A stretch of DNA of 64,000 nt from Gemmatirosa kalamazoonensis (GCF_000522985.1 NZ_CP007128.1:4076220-4140219), one strand, 5' to 3'. Positions 16,471-26,608 are shown, counted from the first letter of the stretch. Notes: generated by a model from the sequence alone, not told the origin. Numbers and translations: made by a program.

Positions 16471-18176
16471 TAACGCGTCATGGGAAGTGTGATTCCGTTT
16501 CGCCGAGCCGTCTCGATGGCGCTCTCGTAGCCCGCGTCCGCGTGGCGCGCGACGCCGATGCCGGGGTCGTTCGTGAGCACGCGCTCCAGGCGCGCACGCA
16601 TGCGCGGCGTCCCGTCGGCGACGATCACCTGCCCCGCGTGCAGCGAGTTGCCGATGCCGACGCCGCCGCCGTGATGGAACGACACCCACGACGCGCCGCT
16701 CGCGGTGTTCAGCAGCGCGTTCAGCACGGCCCAGTCGGCGATCGCATCGGAGCCGTCCTTCATCCCCTCGGTCTCGCGGAACGGCGACGCGACGCTCCCC
16801 GTGTCGAGGTGGTCGCGGCCGATGACGATGGGGCCGATCTCCCCGCGCGCGACGAGGTCGTTCAGCGCGACGCCGAACTTCGCGCGGTCGCCCTGCCCCA
16901 GCCAGCAGATGCGTGCCGGCAGGCCCTGGAACTGGATGCGCTCGCGCGCGAGCGTGATCCACCGCTTCAGCGCCGCGTCGTGCGGGAACAGCTCCAGCAC
17001 CAGCTCGTCGGTGCGCGCGATGTCGCGCGCATCGCCCGACAGCGCGACCCAGCGGAACGGCCCCTTCCCCTCGCAGAACAGCGGACGCACGTACGCCGGC
17101 ACGAAGCCGGGGATGTCGAACGCGCGCGCGACGCCGGCGTCGAACGCGACGGTGCGGATGTTGTTGCCGTAGTCGAACGCGACCGCGCCGCGCCGCTGCA
17201 TCTCCAGCATCGCCTCGACGTGCCGCGCCGCGGCCGCGGTGGAGCGCCGCACGTACGCCGCCGGATCCTCGGCGCGCAGCACGGCCGCGTCGGCGAGCGA
17301 CATGCCATCGGGCACGTAGCCCTGCAGCATGTCGTGCGCGCTCGTCTGGTCGGTGACGACGTCGGGCGTGACGCCGCGGCGCACGAGCTCGGGCAACACC
17401 GTCGCCGCGTTCCCGATGAGCGCCACCGACAGCGCCTCGCCCGCGCGCTGCGCGGCGCCGAGCCAGCCTAACGCCTCGTCGAGGTCGTGCGTCTTGCGGT
17501 CGCAGTAGCGCGTGGCGAGCCGCTTGTCGGCGCGTGCCTCGTCCACCTCGACGGCGAGGATCGCGGCGCCGTTCATCGTCGCCGCGAGCGGCTGCGCGCC
17601 GCCCATGCCGCCGAGCCCCGCGGTGACCACGAGGCGGCCGGCGAGCGAGCCGCCGAAGTGCTGTCGAGCGACGGCGGCGAACGTCTCGTACGTGCCCTGC
17701 ACGATGCCCTGCGAGCCGATGTAGATCCACGAGCCCGCGGTCATCTGCCCGTACATCGTGAGGCCTAACGCCTCCAGGCGGCGGAACTCGTCCCACGTCG
17801 CGAAGCGCGGCACGAGGTTGGAGTTCGCGAGGATGACGCGCGGCGCCTGGTCGTGCGTGCGGAACACCGCGACCGGCTTGCCACTCTGCACGACGAGCGT
17901 CTCGTCGTCGCCCAACGACTTCAGCGCGTCGACGATCGCGTCGAACGCGGCCCAGCTCCGCGCCGCGCGTCCGGTGCCGCCGTAGACCACGAGGTCGTCC
18001 GGCCGCTCGGCGACGTCGGGGTCGAGGTTGTTCATGAGCATGCGCATCGCCGCCTCCTGCTCCCAACCGCGGCACGAGAGCGTGGTGCCGCGCGGCGCGC
18101 GGACGAGGCGCGGGCCCGACGCCGGCGCGGACGCGCGGTCGGTCGCGGGTGTCGAGGTCGGGGCGACGGTCGTCAC
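16470..18176 (-). CDS. hutU: urocanate hydratase
   Basis: Second step of histidine degradation, adding water to urocanate to give imidazolonepropionate with tightly bound NAD as electrophile. The 568 residues show the family start [20 protein letters not shown] and [11 protein letters not shown]. The NAD-binding [18 protein letters not shown] is near 190-207 and the catalytic-Cys segment [20 protein letters not shown] near 362-381. The C-terminal [15 protein letters not shown] is also intact. Length matches the family (about 550-560) plus a short Thr/Pro-rich N-terminus. The GTG start overlaps the hutH stop by 4 bases. The stop codon abuts a palindromic repeat. Confidence 0.97.
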   Translation of the reverse strand: MTTVAPTSTPATDRASAPASGPRLVRAPRGTTLSCRGWEQEAAMRMLMNNLDPDVAERPDDLVVYGGTGRAARSWAAFDAIVDALKSLGDDETLVVQSGKPVAVFRTHDQAPRVILANSNLVPRFATWDEFRRLEALGLTMYGQMTAGSWIYIGSQGIVQGTYETFAAVARQHFGGSLAGRLVVTAGLGGMGGAQPLAATMNGAAILAVEVDEARADKRLATRYCDRKTHDLDEALGWLGAAQRAGEALSVALIGNAATVLPELVRRGVTPDVVTDQTSAHDMLQGYVPDGMSLADAAVLRAEDPAAYVRRSTAAAARHVEAMLEMQRRGAVAFDYGNNIRTVAFDAGVARAFDIPGFVPAYVRPLFCEGKGPFRWVALSGDARDIARTDELVLELFPHDAALKRWITLARERIQFQGLPARICWLGQGDRAKFGVALNDLVARGEIGPIVIGRDHLDTGSVASPFRETEGMKDGSDAIADWAVLNALLNTASGASWVSFHHGGGVGIGNSLHAGQVIVADGTPRMRARLERVLTNDPGIGVARHADAGYESAIETARRNGITLPMTR

Positions 18177-19708
18177 GAGGTCACCTCCTGCGCAGCGATG
18201 CGCGGCGTGAACGCGTCCGCCGCGATGCCGCCGGCGAGCGCCTCGATGTCGGGAGAGAGCACGCGGTCCTCGGCGAGCCGCGGCACGCGCGCGCGCACGG
18301 CGGCGTGCGCGGCACGGAGCGCGGCGGCGGGGCGCAGCGGCGCGCGCAGGTCGATGCCCTGTGCCGCGCACATGAGCTCCACGGCGAGCACGCGCCGGAC
18401 GTTCGCGACGATGCGCCGCAGCTTCACCGCGGCACCCATCGCCATGGGCACCACGTCCTCCTTGTTGCCGTCGGTCGGGATGGTGTCCACGCTCGCCGGA
18501 TGCGACAGCACCTTGCACTCGCTGGCGAGCGCCGCGGCGGTGACCTGCGCGATCATGAACCCCGAGTGCACGCCGGGATCCGACGCGAGGAATGCGGGAA
18601 GCCCATAGTTGAAGTCGGGGTGCACGACGCGGTCGATGCGCCGCTCCGACATCGTCGCCAGGTTCGTGAGCGCGATCGACATGACGTCGCACGCCATCGC
18701 GACCGCCTGGCCGTGGAAGTTGCCGCCGCTCAGCATCGCGCCGTCGTCGAACACGAGCGGATTGTCGGTGGCGGCGTTCAGCTCGCGCGCGACGAGATCC
18801 TCGGCGAACCGCAGCGCGTCGCGCACGGGACCGTGCACCTGCGGCATGCAGCGGAGCGCATAGGCGTCCTGCACGCGCGGATCGCCGTGCCGGTGCGCCT
18901 CGCGGATCTCGCTGTCCTCGAGCAGCGCGCGCAGGAGCGCGGCGCTCTCGCACTGACCGCGCTGCCCACGCACGTCGTGGATGCGCGCGTCGAACGCGAC
19001 GGGCGTGCCCATGAGCGCCTCGAGGCTCATCGCGCCGGCGACGTGCGCCGTCGTCCACAGCTGCAGCGCGTCGTGCAGCGCGAGCGCAGCGACCGCGGTG
19101 TGCGCCTGCGTGCCGTTGATGAGCGCGATCCCTTCCTTCGGCTGGAGCACCGCGGGCTCGAGCCCCGCGGCGCGCAGCGCGTCGGCCGCCGGCCGCTCGC
19201 CGTCGGGCGTGACGAGCGTGCCCTCGCCGATCAGCGACAGAGCGAGGTGCGCCAGCGGTGCCAGGTCGCCGCTCGCGCCGACGCTTCCCTGCTCCGGCAC
19301 CGGCGGATACAGGAAGTCGTTCAGCATGCCCGCCAGCAGCTCGGCGAGCGCCGGCCGCGCGCCGGACAGACCGCGCGCGAGCACGTTGGCGCGCAGCAGC
19401 ATCATCGCGCGCACCTCGCGCTCCGGCAGCCGCGCACCGACGCCGGCCGCGTGGCTGCGCACGAGGTTGCGCTGCAGCTCGAGCAGCCGCGCAGGCGGGA
19501 TCGCGACCTCCGACAGCTTGCCGAAGCCGGTCGTGACGCCGTACACGACCTCGTTGCGCGCGACGACGCCGTCGACGACGGCGCGCGACCGCCGCATCCG
19601 CTCCGCCGCCTCCGGCGCGAGCCGCACCGTCGCCGCGCCGTCCGCCACCGCGCGCACCGCGTCGAGCGTGAGCGACGTCCCATCGATGTCGACCTGCGAA
19701 CCCGTCAT
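18173..19708 (-). CDS. hutH: histidine ammonia-lyase
   Basis: First step of histidine degradation: eliminates ammonia from L-histidine to give urocanate. The 511 residues contain the Ala-Ser-Gly triad that cyclises into the MIO cofactor, in [15 protein letters not shown] near 138-152. The Tyr loop [12 protein letters not shown] is near 55, and [15 protein letters not shown] and [14 protein letters not shown]-type segments follow. The ATG at 19708 gives the usual length; an in-frame start 14 codons earlier is possible but adds non-conserved residues. It is first in the order hutH-hutU-radical SAM-hutI. No HutC or HutP regulator, hutF or hutG is in the window, so the route after HutI and its control are unknown here. 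Confidence 0.97.
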   Translation of the reverse strand: MTGSQVDIDGTSLTLDAVRAVADGAATVRLAPEAAERMRRSRAVVDGVVARNEVVYGVTTGFGKLSEVAIPPARLLELQRNLVRSHAAGVGARLPEREVRAMMLLRANVLARGLSGARPALAELLAGMLNDFLYPPVPEQGSVGASGDLAPLAHLALSLIGEGTLVTPDGERPAADALRAAGLEPAVLQPKEGIALINGTQAHTAVAALALHDALQLWTTAHVAGAMSLEALMGTPVAFDARIHDVRGQRGQCESAALLRALLEDSEIREAHRHGDPRVQDAYALRCMPQVHGPVRDALRFAEDLVARELNAATDNPLVFDDGAMLSGGNFHGQAVAMACDVMSIALTNLATMSERRIDRVVHPDFNYGLPAFLASDPGVHSGFMIAQVTAAALASECKVLSHPASVDTIPTDGNKEDVVPMAMGAAVKLRRIVANVRRVLAVELMCAAQGIDLRAPLRPAAALRAAHAAVRARVPRLAEDRVLSPDIEALAGGIAADAFTPRIAAQEVTS

Positions 19709-19776
19709 TGGGACAATGATCGACAGGGGGCGCGCGGGGAGCAAGGCCACTCCGCTCTCCGTCGCGCCGTCCTGGA

Positions 19777-19911
19777 CTCCACGTACGTGGTGTGGTGGGA
19801 CTGAAGGAGGACTGAAGAGGGACTGAAGAAGGAGACACCAACGAGAAGGGTTGGTCCTTCTTCAGTCCTCCTTCAGTCCTTCTTCAGTCCTCCAGAAACA
19901 CGTACGTGGAG
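19777..19911. repeat. long palindromic element, unit GGACTGAAGRAG, after lptD
   Basis: The base is a perfect 13-bp inverted repeat (CTCCACGTACGTG at 19777-19789, CACGTACGTGGAG at 19899-19911). Inside, 36-base arms each hold three near-tandem copies of a 12-base unit GGACTGAAGRAG and match at 33 of 36 positions. The total is about 135 bases in the 219-base gap between lptD and hutH. Its outer edge is 16 bases after the lptD stop. It lies upstream of hutH, so it could end lptD transcription or affect hutH expression. Confidence 0.92.
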
Positions 19912-19927
19912 CCGTGAACGGCGCACC

Positions 19928-22900
19928 TCAGAACGGACTGCTCGGCGACCGGAACGTGTTGCGGCTGTAGTCGAACTTCAGGTCGGGCTCCGCCTTCAGC
20001 GCGACGAAGAAGTTGAACGCGAAGTTGCCGTTCGGCGACTGCGTGAACGCGAACACCGCGCGCCAGTCGTGCAGCTCGCGCTGCAGGCTCACGACGTTGC
20101 TCGCGAAGCTGTTGCGCACCAGATCGTACGACGTGTTCCACGACGCGGCCCACTTCTGCGTGAGGTGGAACGACGTCTGGGTCTGGAGCGACTTCACCGG
20201 CGGCTGCCGGAAGATCGCGCCGCCGTAGGTGCTCGTGCCGAACTGCGACGTTCCCGCCTGCGGCGCGGTCTGCGCGCGCGCGACGCACAGCTCGTAGCCG
20301 ATGACGTCACCGGCCTGCTGGTACGACTGGCACTGCACCGTGGGATCGATCGTCACCAGGTTGCCGCGGATGTCGGGGCGCTGCCGGCTGGAGGTGAACG
20401 TGAAGCTCGCCTGCCATCCCTGGCCCGACGGGATGTCGAACTGCGCGTTGCGCGCCGCGCTGCCCGCCACCTGCTGCGCGACCGCCTGCTGCGAGAAGAA
20501 CGGATCGCCGCCGCGCGGATTGCCCGTCGGCGTGGTGGCCGACGACGGGGAGTTCCCGGCCGGCGTCGACGGCGTGATGCCGAACAGCTTCCCGATGGTG
20601 CGGAACAGCGCCGAGTTGCGGTCGAGCGAGAACGTGACGTCGATGTTCGTGAGGTACGGCTTGAAGACCGCGGTGTCGCTCTGCGGGTTGCCCAGGAACA
20701 GCGAGTAGTTCGTGCGGAAGCTCATCCCCGGCAGCAGATCCGACTGCAGCGTGTAGCCCCACGTCTGGTCGGTGATGCCGCGGCGGTTGAACAGGCTCTT
20801 GCCGACCGAGTCGGCGATCACGAAATCGTAGTTGAGCCCCGTGAAGTTCGCCGACAGCAGCCGCACCTTGTTGCCCGTCACGTTCGTCGTGTCGCCCTTC
20901 CGTCCGCGCAGCTTCGCCTCGATGTTCGACGTGAGCTGCATCGCGAAGCGCGCCTGCTTCAGCGAGCCGAGATAGCCCTGCCGCGTCGCGCCGACGGCCG
21001 AGAGGAACTCGTCGCTCACGCTCTTCGCCGGCGAGTACGTGAGCGAGAACGACGGCGAGATGGAATGACGGAACCGCTCCACGGGCCCGAAGCCCGGCGG
21101 GAACGCGTAGAACGTCGGCGAGGAGCTGATGCCGTACGACAGGCGGAAACCCTGGTTCACCCACTGCCCGCCCGTCCGCTCCGTGCGCACGAAGAGGCCG
21201 AACTGCGGGTCGACGTTCTGGATCGACACCGTCGGGCTGACGTTCCACGTGCCCTGGAAGAAGCGCGGCAGCGAGAACCCGGTCTGGTAGAACAGGTTCG
21301 ACGTGTACGTCTGGTTGAAGACGCGCGTCTCCTTCGTCGACGTGTCGCGGATGTCGCGGTAGACGACGCGCGTCTGCGGGAAGTCCTGCACGTCCTCCGT
21401 GAAGCGGAAGGAGTTCTGCCACTGGAAGTCGAAGATCTTCAGCGGCGTCTCGAAGCCGAGGTTCGTGTTGCGGCGCGACGCGCGCACCGGCTTGGCGACG
21501 AGCGAGCCGCTCGGGCTCAGCGTGAACACGGAGTCGAACTGCGTGCCCTGGTCGATGCGGAAGTTCTGCGTGTTCGAGAACGACAGCGTCGGCGTCCAGT
21601 CGAGCCACGGCGCGAGGCTCAGCGTCCCGGTCGACAGGTTGATGTTCGGGAAGTCCTGATCGACCTGCGGCCGCCCGGGATACTGCTTGCGCGAGCCGCC
21701 GGCGCTGAACGATACGGGCCCGAACTTGTCCGAGTAGTTCAGCTGCGAGCTGATGGTGCCGAGCACCGCGCTCGGGTTGTACGTGTTCTGCCGCTGGACC
21801 GTGGTGTTCTGGACCCAGTTCAGGTTCGCCGAGATGTGCCGGTTCTGGTTGAACGACTGCTCGTGGGCGAACGAGATGGCGGTGTTGCGCGTGCCGTCGC
21901 GGCGCGCATTGTACGACGCGGAGAGCCGCCCCTGCAGGAACCGGTCGATGATCTTGTAGCGCGACTCGGCGTTGAACTGCACGTAGCCGGGGTCGAACGT
22001 GTCGCCGCGCGAGCCGCTGCGCCAATCGAACCACGCCTGCGCGTCGGCGTACTTCCCCATGTTCACGTAGTAGCCGAGATTCTCGAGCGAGCGCTTGTAG
22101 CTCGGGCTGTTGCGCAGCAGCTCCGCGATGCCGAAGCGCGGCGTGAGCAGCCCGCTGCGTCGCCCGCTGCGCGTGTCCTGGAAGACGAACGGCAGCCACA
22201 GCACCGGCACGTCGCCGATGTACAGCACCGCGGGGCGCACCACGAGCAGATTCTTCTGGACGTACTTGATGTCCTTCGCCTGGAAGTGGTAGTGCGGGAT
22301 GCTGTCGTTGCAGCTCGTGATCGACCCGTTGTGCGCGAAGAAGATGCGGCCGCCCTGCACCGTCGTGTCGCTCACCATGGTGCCGCGCGCGCCGCTCACG
22401 TACCACGTCTCGCCCTGCGTCGCGGCCGTGCGGAAGTTGCGGATCGTGCCCTTCTGCGAGGCGATGTCGTAGACGATGCTCGTCTGGACGATGAGGTCCG
22501 CCTGCTCCGGCTGCCGCATCACCACGCTGTCGCGCCGCGCGGTGTCCGCGGTGGCGGTGACGATCTGCGTGGAGTCGTTGTAGATGACCGAGTGCCCGAC
22601 GAGCGTGACGTCCTCGCGCTGTACCGCGGCCGGTTTCCCTTCGAGCACGAGCACGCGGTCCGATGCGCGGAAGCGCACCGTGTCGCCCTGATAGCGCACG
22701 GCGCGGTAGCCCTCGCGCTTCAGCAGCTCCTCGAACACGGAGTCCGTCGCCGCCCACTTCACGAGCTCCACCGGCGCGCCCGGAGGCCCGCCGGTGGTGT
22801 CGCCGGGCGCTCGAGCGCGCGTCGTGTCGGGGCGCGCGGGGGGCAGCGTCGGGACGGCGCTCGGCGGCAGTCCCGGAACCGGGTTCTGCGCGCGCAGCCG

Positions 22901-22969
22901 CGACGCGCCGACGAGCGACGCGCCGACGAGCACGAGGGCGAGCGCGCCCAGGGCGACGCGGCGACTCAC
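19928..22969 (-). CDS. lptD: LPS-assembly outer-membrane protein LptD
   Basis: Outer-membrane beta-barrel that inserts lipopolysaccharide into the outer leaflet. The 1013 residues start with a signal peptide (about 1-28, ending LRAQ). A short Pro/Thr-rich stretch follows, then an OstA-like beta-jellyroll region (about 80-240, with VTLVGHSVIYNDSTQIVTAT). The family-typical VLYIGDVPVLWLPFVFQDTR begins the barrel, where repeated Tyr/Phe-rich strands continue to the terminal RNTFRSPSSPF. Only three cysteines are apparent, so the E. coli two-disulfide arrangement is not conserved. It is longer than E. coli LptD (784), in line with barrel-loop expansion. The GTG start overlaps the tatC stop by 4 bases. 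No lptE gene is seen nearby. Confidence 0.9.
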   Translation of the reverse strand: MSRRVALGALALVLVGASLVGASRLRAQNPVPGLPPSAVPTLPPARPDTTRARAPGDTTGGPPGAPVELVKWAATDSVFEELLKREGYRAVRYQGDTVRFRASDRVLVLEGKPAAVQREDVTLVGHSVIYNDSTQIVTATADTARRDSVVMRQPEQADLIVQTSIVYDIASQKGTIRNFRTAATQGETWYVSGARGTMVSDTTVQGGRIFFAHNGSITSCNDSIPHYHFQAKDIKYVQKNLLVVRPAVLYIGDVPVLWLPFVFQDTRSGRRSGLLTPRFGIAELLRNSPSYKRSLENLGYYVNMGKYADAQAWFDWRSGSRGDTFDPGYVQFNAESRYKIIDRFLQGRLSASYNARRDGTRNTAISFAHEQSFNQNRHISANLNWVQNTTVQRQNTYNPSAVLGTISSQLNYSDKFGPVSFSAGGSRKQYPGRPQVDQDFPNINLSTGTLSLAPWLDWTPTLSFSNTQNFRIDQGTQFDSVFTLSPSGSLVAKPVRASRRNTNLGFETPLKIFDFQWQNSFRFTEDVQDFPQTRVVYRDIRDTSTKETRVFNQTYTSNLFYQTGFSLPRFFQGTWNVSPTVSIQNVDPQFGLFVRTERTGGQWVNQGFRLSYGISSSPTFYAFPPGFGPVERFRHSISPSFSLTYSPAKSVSDEFLSAVGATRQGYLGSLKQARFAMQLTSNIEAKLRGRKGDTTNVTGNKVRLLSANFTGLNYDFVIADSVGKSLFNRRGITDQTWGYTLQSDLLPGMSFRTNYSLFLGNPQSDTAVFKPYLTNIDVTFSLDRNSALFRTIGKLFGITPSTPAGNSPSSATTPTGNPRGGDPFFSQQAVAQQVAGSAARNAQFDIPSGQGWQASFTFTSSRQRPDIRGNLVTIDPTVQCQSYQQAGDVIGYELCVARAQTAPQAGTSQFGTSTYGGAIFRQPPVKSLQTQTSFHLTQKWAASWNTSYDLVRNSFASNVVSLQRELHDWRAVFAFTQSPNGNFAFNFFVALKAEPDLKFDYSRNTFRSPSSPF

Positions 22970-23763
22970 GCGGCGCCCGGCTGGTCGAGCGTACCGATGG
23001 TGTTATCGGCCAGCGCGCGACGCTGGCGACGGGCGTAGATCGCCTTCGACAGCACCACGCTCAGCTCGAACAGCAGATACAGTGGCACGGACAGCGCGAA
23101 CAGCGACGTCGGGTCGGCACCCGGCGTGATGAACGCGGCGCCCACCACGCACAGCACGATCGCGTGCCGGCGGTACTTCGAGAGGAACGCCGGCGTCACG
23201 ATGCCGAGCGCGGTGAGCGCGAGGATCAGGATCGGCAGCTCGAACACCGCGCCGAACGCGAGCGACATGCTGATCGCGAACCCGAAGTACTCGCTCGCCG
23301 TGATCATCGGCTCCAGCGCTTCCGTCTGGAAGTTCAGCAGGAAGCCGAGCGTGAACGGCAGGACGACGTAGAACGAGAGCGCGACGCCGGCGAGGAACAG
23401 CCCGACCGCCCCGAGCAGCACGGGGACGACGAGCTTCTTCTCGTGCGCGTACAGCGCCGGCGCGAAGAACGCCCACGCCTGGTAGCCGATGACCGGCAGC
23501 GCGAGGATGACCCCGAGCGCGAACGCGGCGTTCAGCACGATGCCGAACGGATCGCCGGGATGCGTGAACACGAGCTTGCGCCCGTGCAGGTACGGCAGCA
23601 CCGGACGCTCGAGGAAGCGGATGACGTCGACCTTCTGCAGCAGCACGAAGGCGACGAACAATCCGACGCAGAACGCGATGAGCGAGTACAGGATGCGCCA
23701 GCGCAGCTCCTCGAGGTGATCGAGGAACGGCATCTCGGCGCTGCCCTTCATGAACTTCGCCAT
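22966..23763 (-). CDS. tatC: Sec-independent translocase TatC
   Basis: Receptor subunit of the twin-arginine export pathway, inner membrane. The 265 residues have the conserved N-terminal MPFLDHLEELRWR (twin-Arg recognition) and six hydrophobic segments. Family landmarks include YQAWAFFAPALYAHEK and PFTLGFLLNF. The C-terminal 30 residues are basic and cytoplasmic. The ATG is 16 bases downstream of the ybgF stop, and the gene is coupled by a GTGA overlap to lptD. tatA is at 10475. Confidence 0.96.
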   Translation of the reverse strand: MAKFMKGSAEMPFLDHLEELRWRILYSLIAFCVGLFVAFVLLQKVDVIRFLERPVLPYLHGRKLVFTHPGDPFGIVLNAAFALGVILALPVIGYQAWAFFAPALYAHEKKLVVPVLLGAVGLFLAGVALSFYVVLPFTLGFLLNFQTEALEPMITASEYFGFAISMSLAFGAVFELPILILALTALGIVTPAFLSKYRRHAIVLCVVGAAFITPGADPTSLFALSVPLYLLFELSVVLSKAIYARRQRRALADNTIGTLDQPGAA

Positions 23764-23779
23764 CCGCCTCCGCCTGCGC

Positions 23780-24592
23780 TCAGCGCTTCGGACAGACGCT
23801 GGGCATCGCGCCGCACGCGAGCACGGCCTCGTCGGACTTCGGATACTTGCGCACGAGCTCCTGGTACAGCGTGCGCGCCTCGGAGGTCCGCCCCGCGCTC
23901 TGCTTGATGCGCGCGCGCTTGTACAGCGCCTGCGCCGCGCGCGGCGACGACGGGTAGCGCGTCACCAGCGCCGCGTACGCGGAGTCGGCCGCGCCGGTGT
24001 TCTTCTCCGCGGCGAACGACTCCGCGTCGTAGTACTGCGCGTCGGCGGCGACGTCCGCGGTCGGGTAGCGGCGCAGCAGATCCTCGAAGCCGGCGCGCGC
24101 CGTCGCGTAGCTGCCGCGCTGGTACTGGTCGAGGGCGAGCTGGTAGAGCTGGTTCGGCCCGGGGGCCGCGCCGGCCGTCCCGGCGGTGGTGTCGCCGGGC
24201 GTGGCGGGCGGGATCGCCGGCTCGGCGCGCGCCTCCACCGCCGCGCGCACCTCCTGCAGGCGGCGCTGCAGCTGCCCCGTGACCTCCTGCACCTGCGTGA
24301 CCGCCTCGCGCAGCTCACGCAGCGACTCGCGCGCGTCGCCCTCGAAGCGGCCCGACTGCGTCGCGATGTAGCGCAGCGTGTCGCTCGTGATGGTGAGCTG
24401 GCGGATGATGCGGTCGATCTGCGCGGCACGCGCCGAGTCGCCATAGGCGCGCTCGGCGCGGAGCGTGGCGATGTCCGTCTGCAGCAGACGAACATCGTTG
24501 CGCGTGGCGAAGCACCCGCCGCACGCGAGGAGCGCGGCGAGCGACGCAACTCGACGGAGCGCGCGCGCGTACGGCGGGGTGTTCATCGTCAC
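23780..24592 (-). CDS. ybgF: Tol-Pal system protein YbgF/CpoB
   Basis: Periplasmic Tol-Pal accessory protein; in E. coli it links Tol function to peptidoglycan synthesis. The 270 residues have a lipoprotein-like signal (LAALLACGGC, lipidated Cys probably 24). A coiled-coil segment rich in Arg/Glu follows (about 35-120), then a Pro/Thr linker. A C-terminal block has three TPR-like repeats beginning with NQLYQLALDQYQRGSYATAR. This coiled coil plus TPR order is diagnostic. The GTG start overlaps the pal stop by 4 bases; an ATG two codons later is possible. A lipobox is unusual compared with soluble E. coli CpoB. Confidence 0.88.
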   Translation of the reverse strand: MTMNTPPYARALRRVASLAALLACGGCFATRNDVRLLQTDIATLRAERAYGDSARAAQIDRIIRQLTITSDTLRYIATQSGRFEGDARESLRELREAVTQVQEVTGQLQRRLQEVRAAVEARAEPAIPPATPGDTTAGTAGAAPGPNQLYQLALDQYQRGSYATARAGFEDLLRRYPTADVAADAQYYDAESFAAEKNTGAADSAYAALVTRYPSSPRAAQALYKRARIKQSAGRTSEARTLYQELVRKYPKSDEAVLACGAMPSVCPKR

Positions 24593-25221
24593 CGGTCGCT
24601 GTTAGGCAGCGTGAGATTCTGGCCGCCGGCGGTGAGCTCGAACTCCGCGCGACGGTTGCGGGACCAGCACGACTCCTCCTCCTCCGTGCACGTCGGCCGC
24701 TCCTTGCCGAAGCTCACGATCTCCATGCGCGAGCCGTCGACGCCGCGCTCGGAGAGGAACGCCTTCACCGACGCCGCGCGGCGCGAGCCGAGGGCGAGGT
24801 TGTACTCGTCGGAGCCGCGGCTGTCGGTGTGGCCCGCGATGCGCAGGCGGATGTCCGGGTTCGCCGTCAGGATCGGGAGCTTCGACTCGAGCGTCGCGCG
24901 CGCGTCGTCGCGGATCTCCGCCATGTCGTAGTCGAAGAAGATCGGGGCCGTGAGCGCCGTCCGCGCCGCCGCGAGCCGCGACGCGCGGTCGCGATTCGCG
25001 CGGTCGATCGAATCGGCGACGAAGCGCGCGCGCTCCTGCGCCCGACGCACCGAGTCGGCGTAGGCCTGCGCGCGACGCGCGCTGTCCTCGTTGAACGTCG
25101 TGGTGGTCGGCGTCGGCGCGGGGGCCGGCTTCTTCTTGTGGCAGGCGGCGAGGGACGCGGCCGCCACGACGAATAGCACGGCGGAGCGAGTGGACGCGAA
25201 CGAACGAACGAGGCTGGCCAT
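24589..25221 (-). CDS. pal: peptidoglycan-associated lipoprotein Pal
   Basis: Outer-membrane lipoprotein that grips peptidoglycan and docks TolB. The 210 residues contain a lipobox SLAAC (Cys 27), a charged helical linker rich in Arg/Ala (about 45-95) and an OmpA-like domain. That domain carries IFFDYDMAEIR, the diaminopimelate-binding GHTDSRGSDEYN and RRAASVKAFLSERGV. CTEEEESCWSRNRRAEF places two Cys close together, as in many Pal proteins of this type. A GGGAGA ribosome site precedes the ATG. A 70-base gap separates it from tolB. Confidence 0.95.
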   Translation of the reverse strand: MASLVRSFASTRSAVLFVVAAASLAACHKKKPAPAPTPTTTTFNEDSARRAQAYADSVRRAQERARFVADSIDRANRDRASRLAAARTALTAPIFFDYDMAEIRDDARATLESKLPILTANPDIRLRIAGHTDSRGSDEYNLALGSRRAASVKAFLSERGVDGSRMEIVSFGKERPTCTEEEESCWSRNRRAEFELTAGGQNLTLPNSDR

Positions 25222-25291
25222 TGCGAAGATCTCCCTGGGGGGTCCGCGCGAGCCGGGCGTGCTCGGCGGGGTTCTCGGTTAGGCGGGGGGC

Positions 25292-26608
25292 CTAGGGCGC
25301 GCGCACGAGCGGCGGCGACCATGCCGGCATGCGCGTGCTCGCCCCGCGCGTGAGCTGCCGTGCGCGCCCCGTCTCGGTGTCGAGCACGAACAGCTGCCGG
25401 CTGCCCGTGCGCGTCGACATGATGACTACGTGGCGCGAGTCCGGCGCCCACGATGGCGCCTCGTTGCGCGCCTCGGTCGTCAGCCGCTTCACGCTCCGGT
25501 CACGCAGCGAGATCGTGAACACCTGGAACACGCCGCCGATCATCGACTGGAACGCCACCAACCGTCCGTCGGGCGACCAGTCCGGATCCGACCGGTAGTT
25601 CTGGTCACCGAAGTCGTACGAGGTGAGCAAATCGACGTCGGCGCCGTCGGCGTCGGTAATATAAACCTCCGGGTGCCCGGAACGCCCCGACGTGAACGCG
25701 ACACGCCGACCGTCCGGGCTGAACGTCGGCGACACGTTGATCGAGCCGCGCCCGACCGTGAGTCGACGCGGGGAGCCGCCACCGAACGGCACCGCGTAGA
25801 GGTCGACACCCGCCTCCTCGCCGTGCGCGTACACGACGGTCTGCCCGTCGGGCGACACGGTGGGGGTGAGGTTCGTCACCGGCGACGACGCGAGCACGCG
25901 CGCGCCGCCGTCGAGGCTCTGCGCCACGATGCGCTGCCGCCCCGCATCGTCGAGCGTGCCGTAGACGACCGCGGTGCCGCTCGGGTGCCACGCGGGCGAC
26001 AGCGCGCCCCGCTCGGAGATCGGCCGCGCGTACTCGCCGTCGCTGTCCACGATCCACACGCGCCCGTCACGCTCGAACGCGAGCCGCGTCGCCGCGATGC
26101 CGCGCACCCCCGTGAGCCACTGCTCGATCTGGTCCGACACCGCGTGCACCGACAGCCGCCACGCCGCCGACGCCGCGAACGCGCCGAGCGGGAAGTCGCG
26201 CACCGTGAGCACCTGCTGGCGCGCCACGTCGTGCACGGCGACGTGCAGCGCCCCGGCGTTCGTGAGCGTGCCCTGCACCACCGCGGCGGCGCCGAGCTTC
26301 GCGGCGAGCGCATAGTTGATGCGCCCGTCGGTCATCGGCGCATCGGCCGCGCTCCCCGTGACGACGTTCACACGGTCGCCGTAATCGAGGTCGCGCTGGA
26401 TGATCGCCCGGATGGAGTCGCCGCCGGCGCCGCGCACCGGGAGCACGATGACGCCCGGCCGCGTGCCGGCATCGTAGTTCAGCCGGACGCTGACGCCCGG
26501 CCGGGGATTCGTGTCGACCTGCGCGCGGGCCGCCGTGGGAAGCGCGAGCGCGGAGAGCGCGAGCGCGGCGAACACCGCGAGGGTCGACGGTACGGAGAGA
26601 CGCTGCAT
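25292..26608 (-). CDS. tolB: Tol-Pal periplasmic beta-propeller TolB
   Basis: Periplasmic protein that shuttles between Pal and the TolQRA motor. The 438 residues have a Sec signal peptide (about 1-29, cleaved after AARA). An N-terminal domain follows (about 35-165, PGVIVLPVRG). A six-bladed propeller comes next, whose blades show the recurrent pattern SPDG plus residues: VSPDGQTVVYAHG, FSPDGRRVAFTSGRSG, WSPDGRLVAFQS, WAPDSRHVVIMSTR. Length equals E. coli TolB (430). The ATG is directly adjacent to the TonB/TolA-like stop. Confidence 0.95.
   Translation of the reverse strand: MQRLSVPSTLAVFAALALSALALPTAARAQVDTNPRPGVSVRLNYDAGTRPGVIVLPVRGAGGDSIRAIIQRDLDYGDRVNVVTGSAADAPMTDGRINYALAAKLGAAAVVQGTLTNAGALHVAVHDVARQQVLTVRDFPLGAFAASAAWRLSVHAVSDQIEQWLTGVRGIAATRLAFERDGRVWIVDSDGEYARPISERGALSPAWHPSGTAVVYGTLDDAGRQRIVAQSLDGGARVLASSPVTNLTPTVSPDGQTVVYAHGEEAGVDLYAVPFGGGSPRRLTVGRGSINVSPTFSPDGRRVAFTSGRSGHPEVYITDADGADVDLLTSYDFGDQNYRSDPDWSPDGRLVAFQSMIGGVFQVFTISLRDRSVKRLTTEARNEAPSWAPDSRHVVIMSTRTGSRQLFVLDTETGRARQLTRGASTRMPAWSPPLVRAP

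Noticed and set aside
18173-19750. Longer hutH start 14 codons upstream of 19708
   Set aside because: Extra residues are not conserved and the ATG at 19708 gives the usual HutH N-terminus.
20069-23038. Plus-strand open frame of about 989 codons opposite lptD
   Set aside because: Arg/Val/Glu-rich product with no domain, and lptD in the opposite strand is certain. Long antisense frames are expected in G/C-ending coding DNA.
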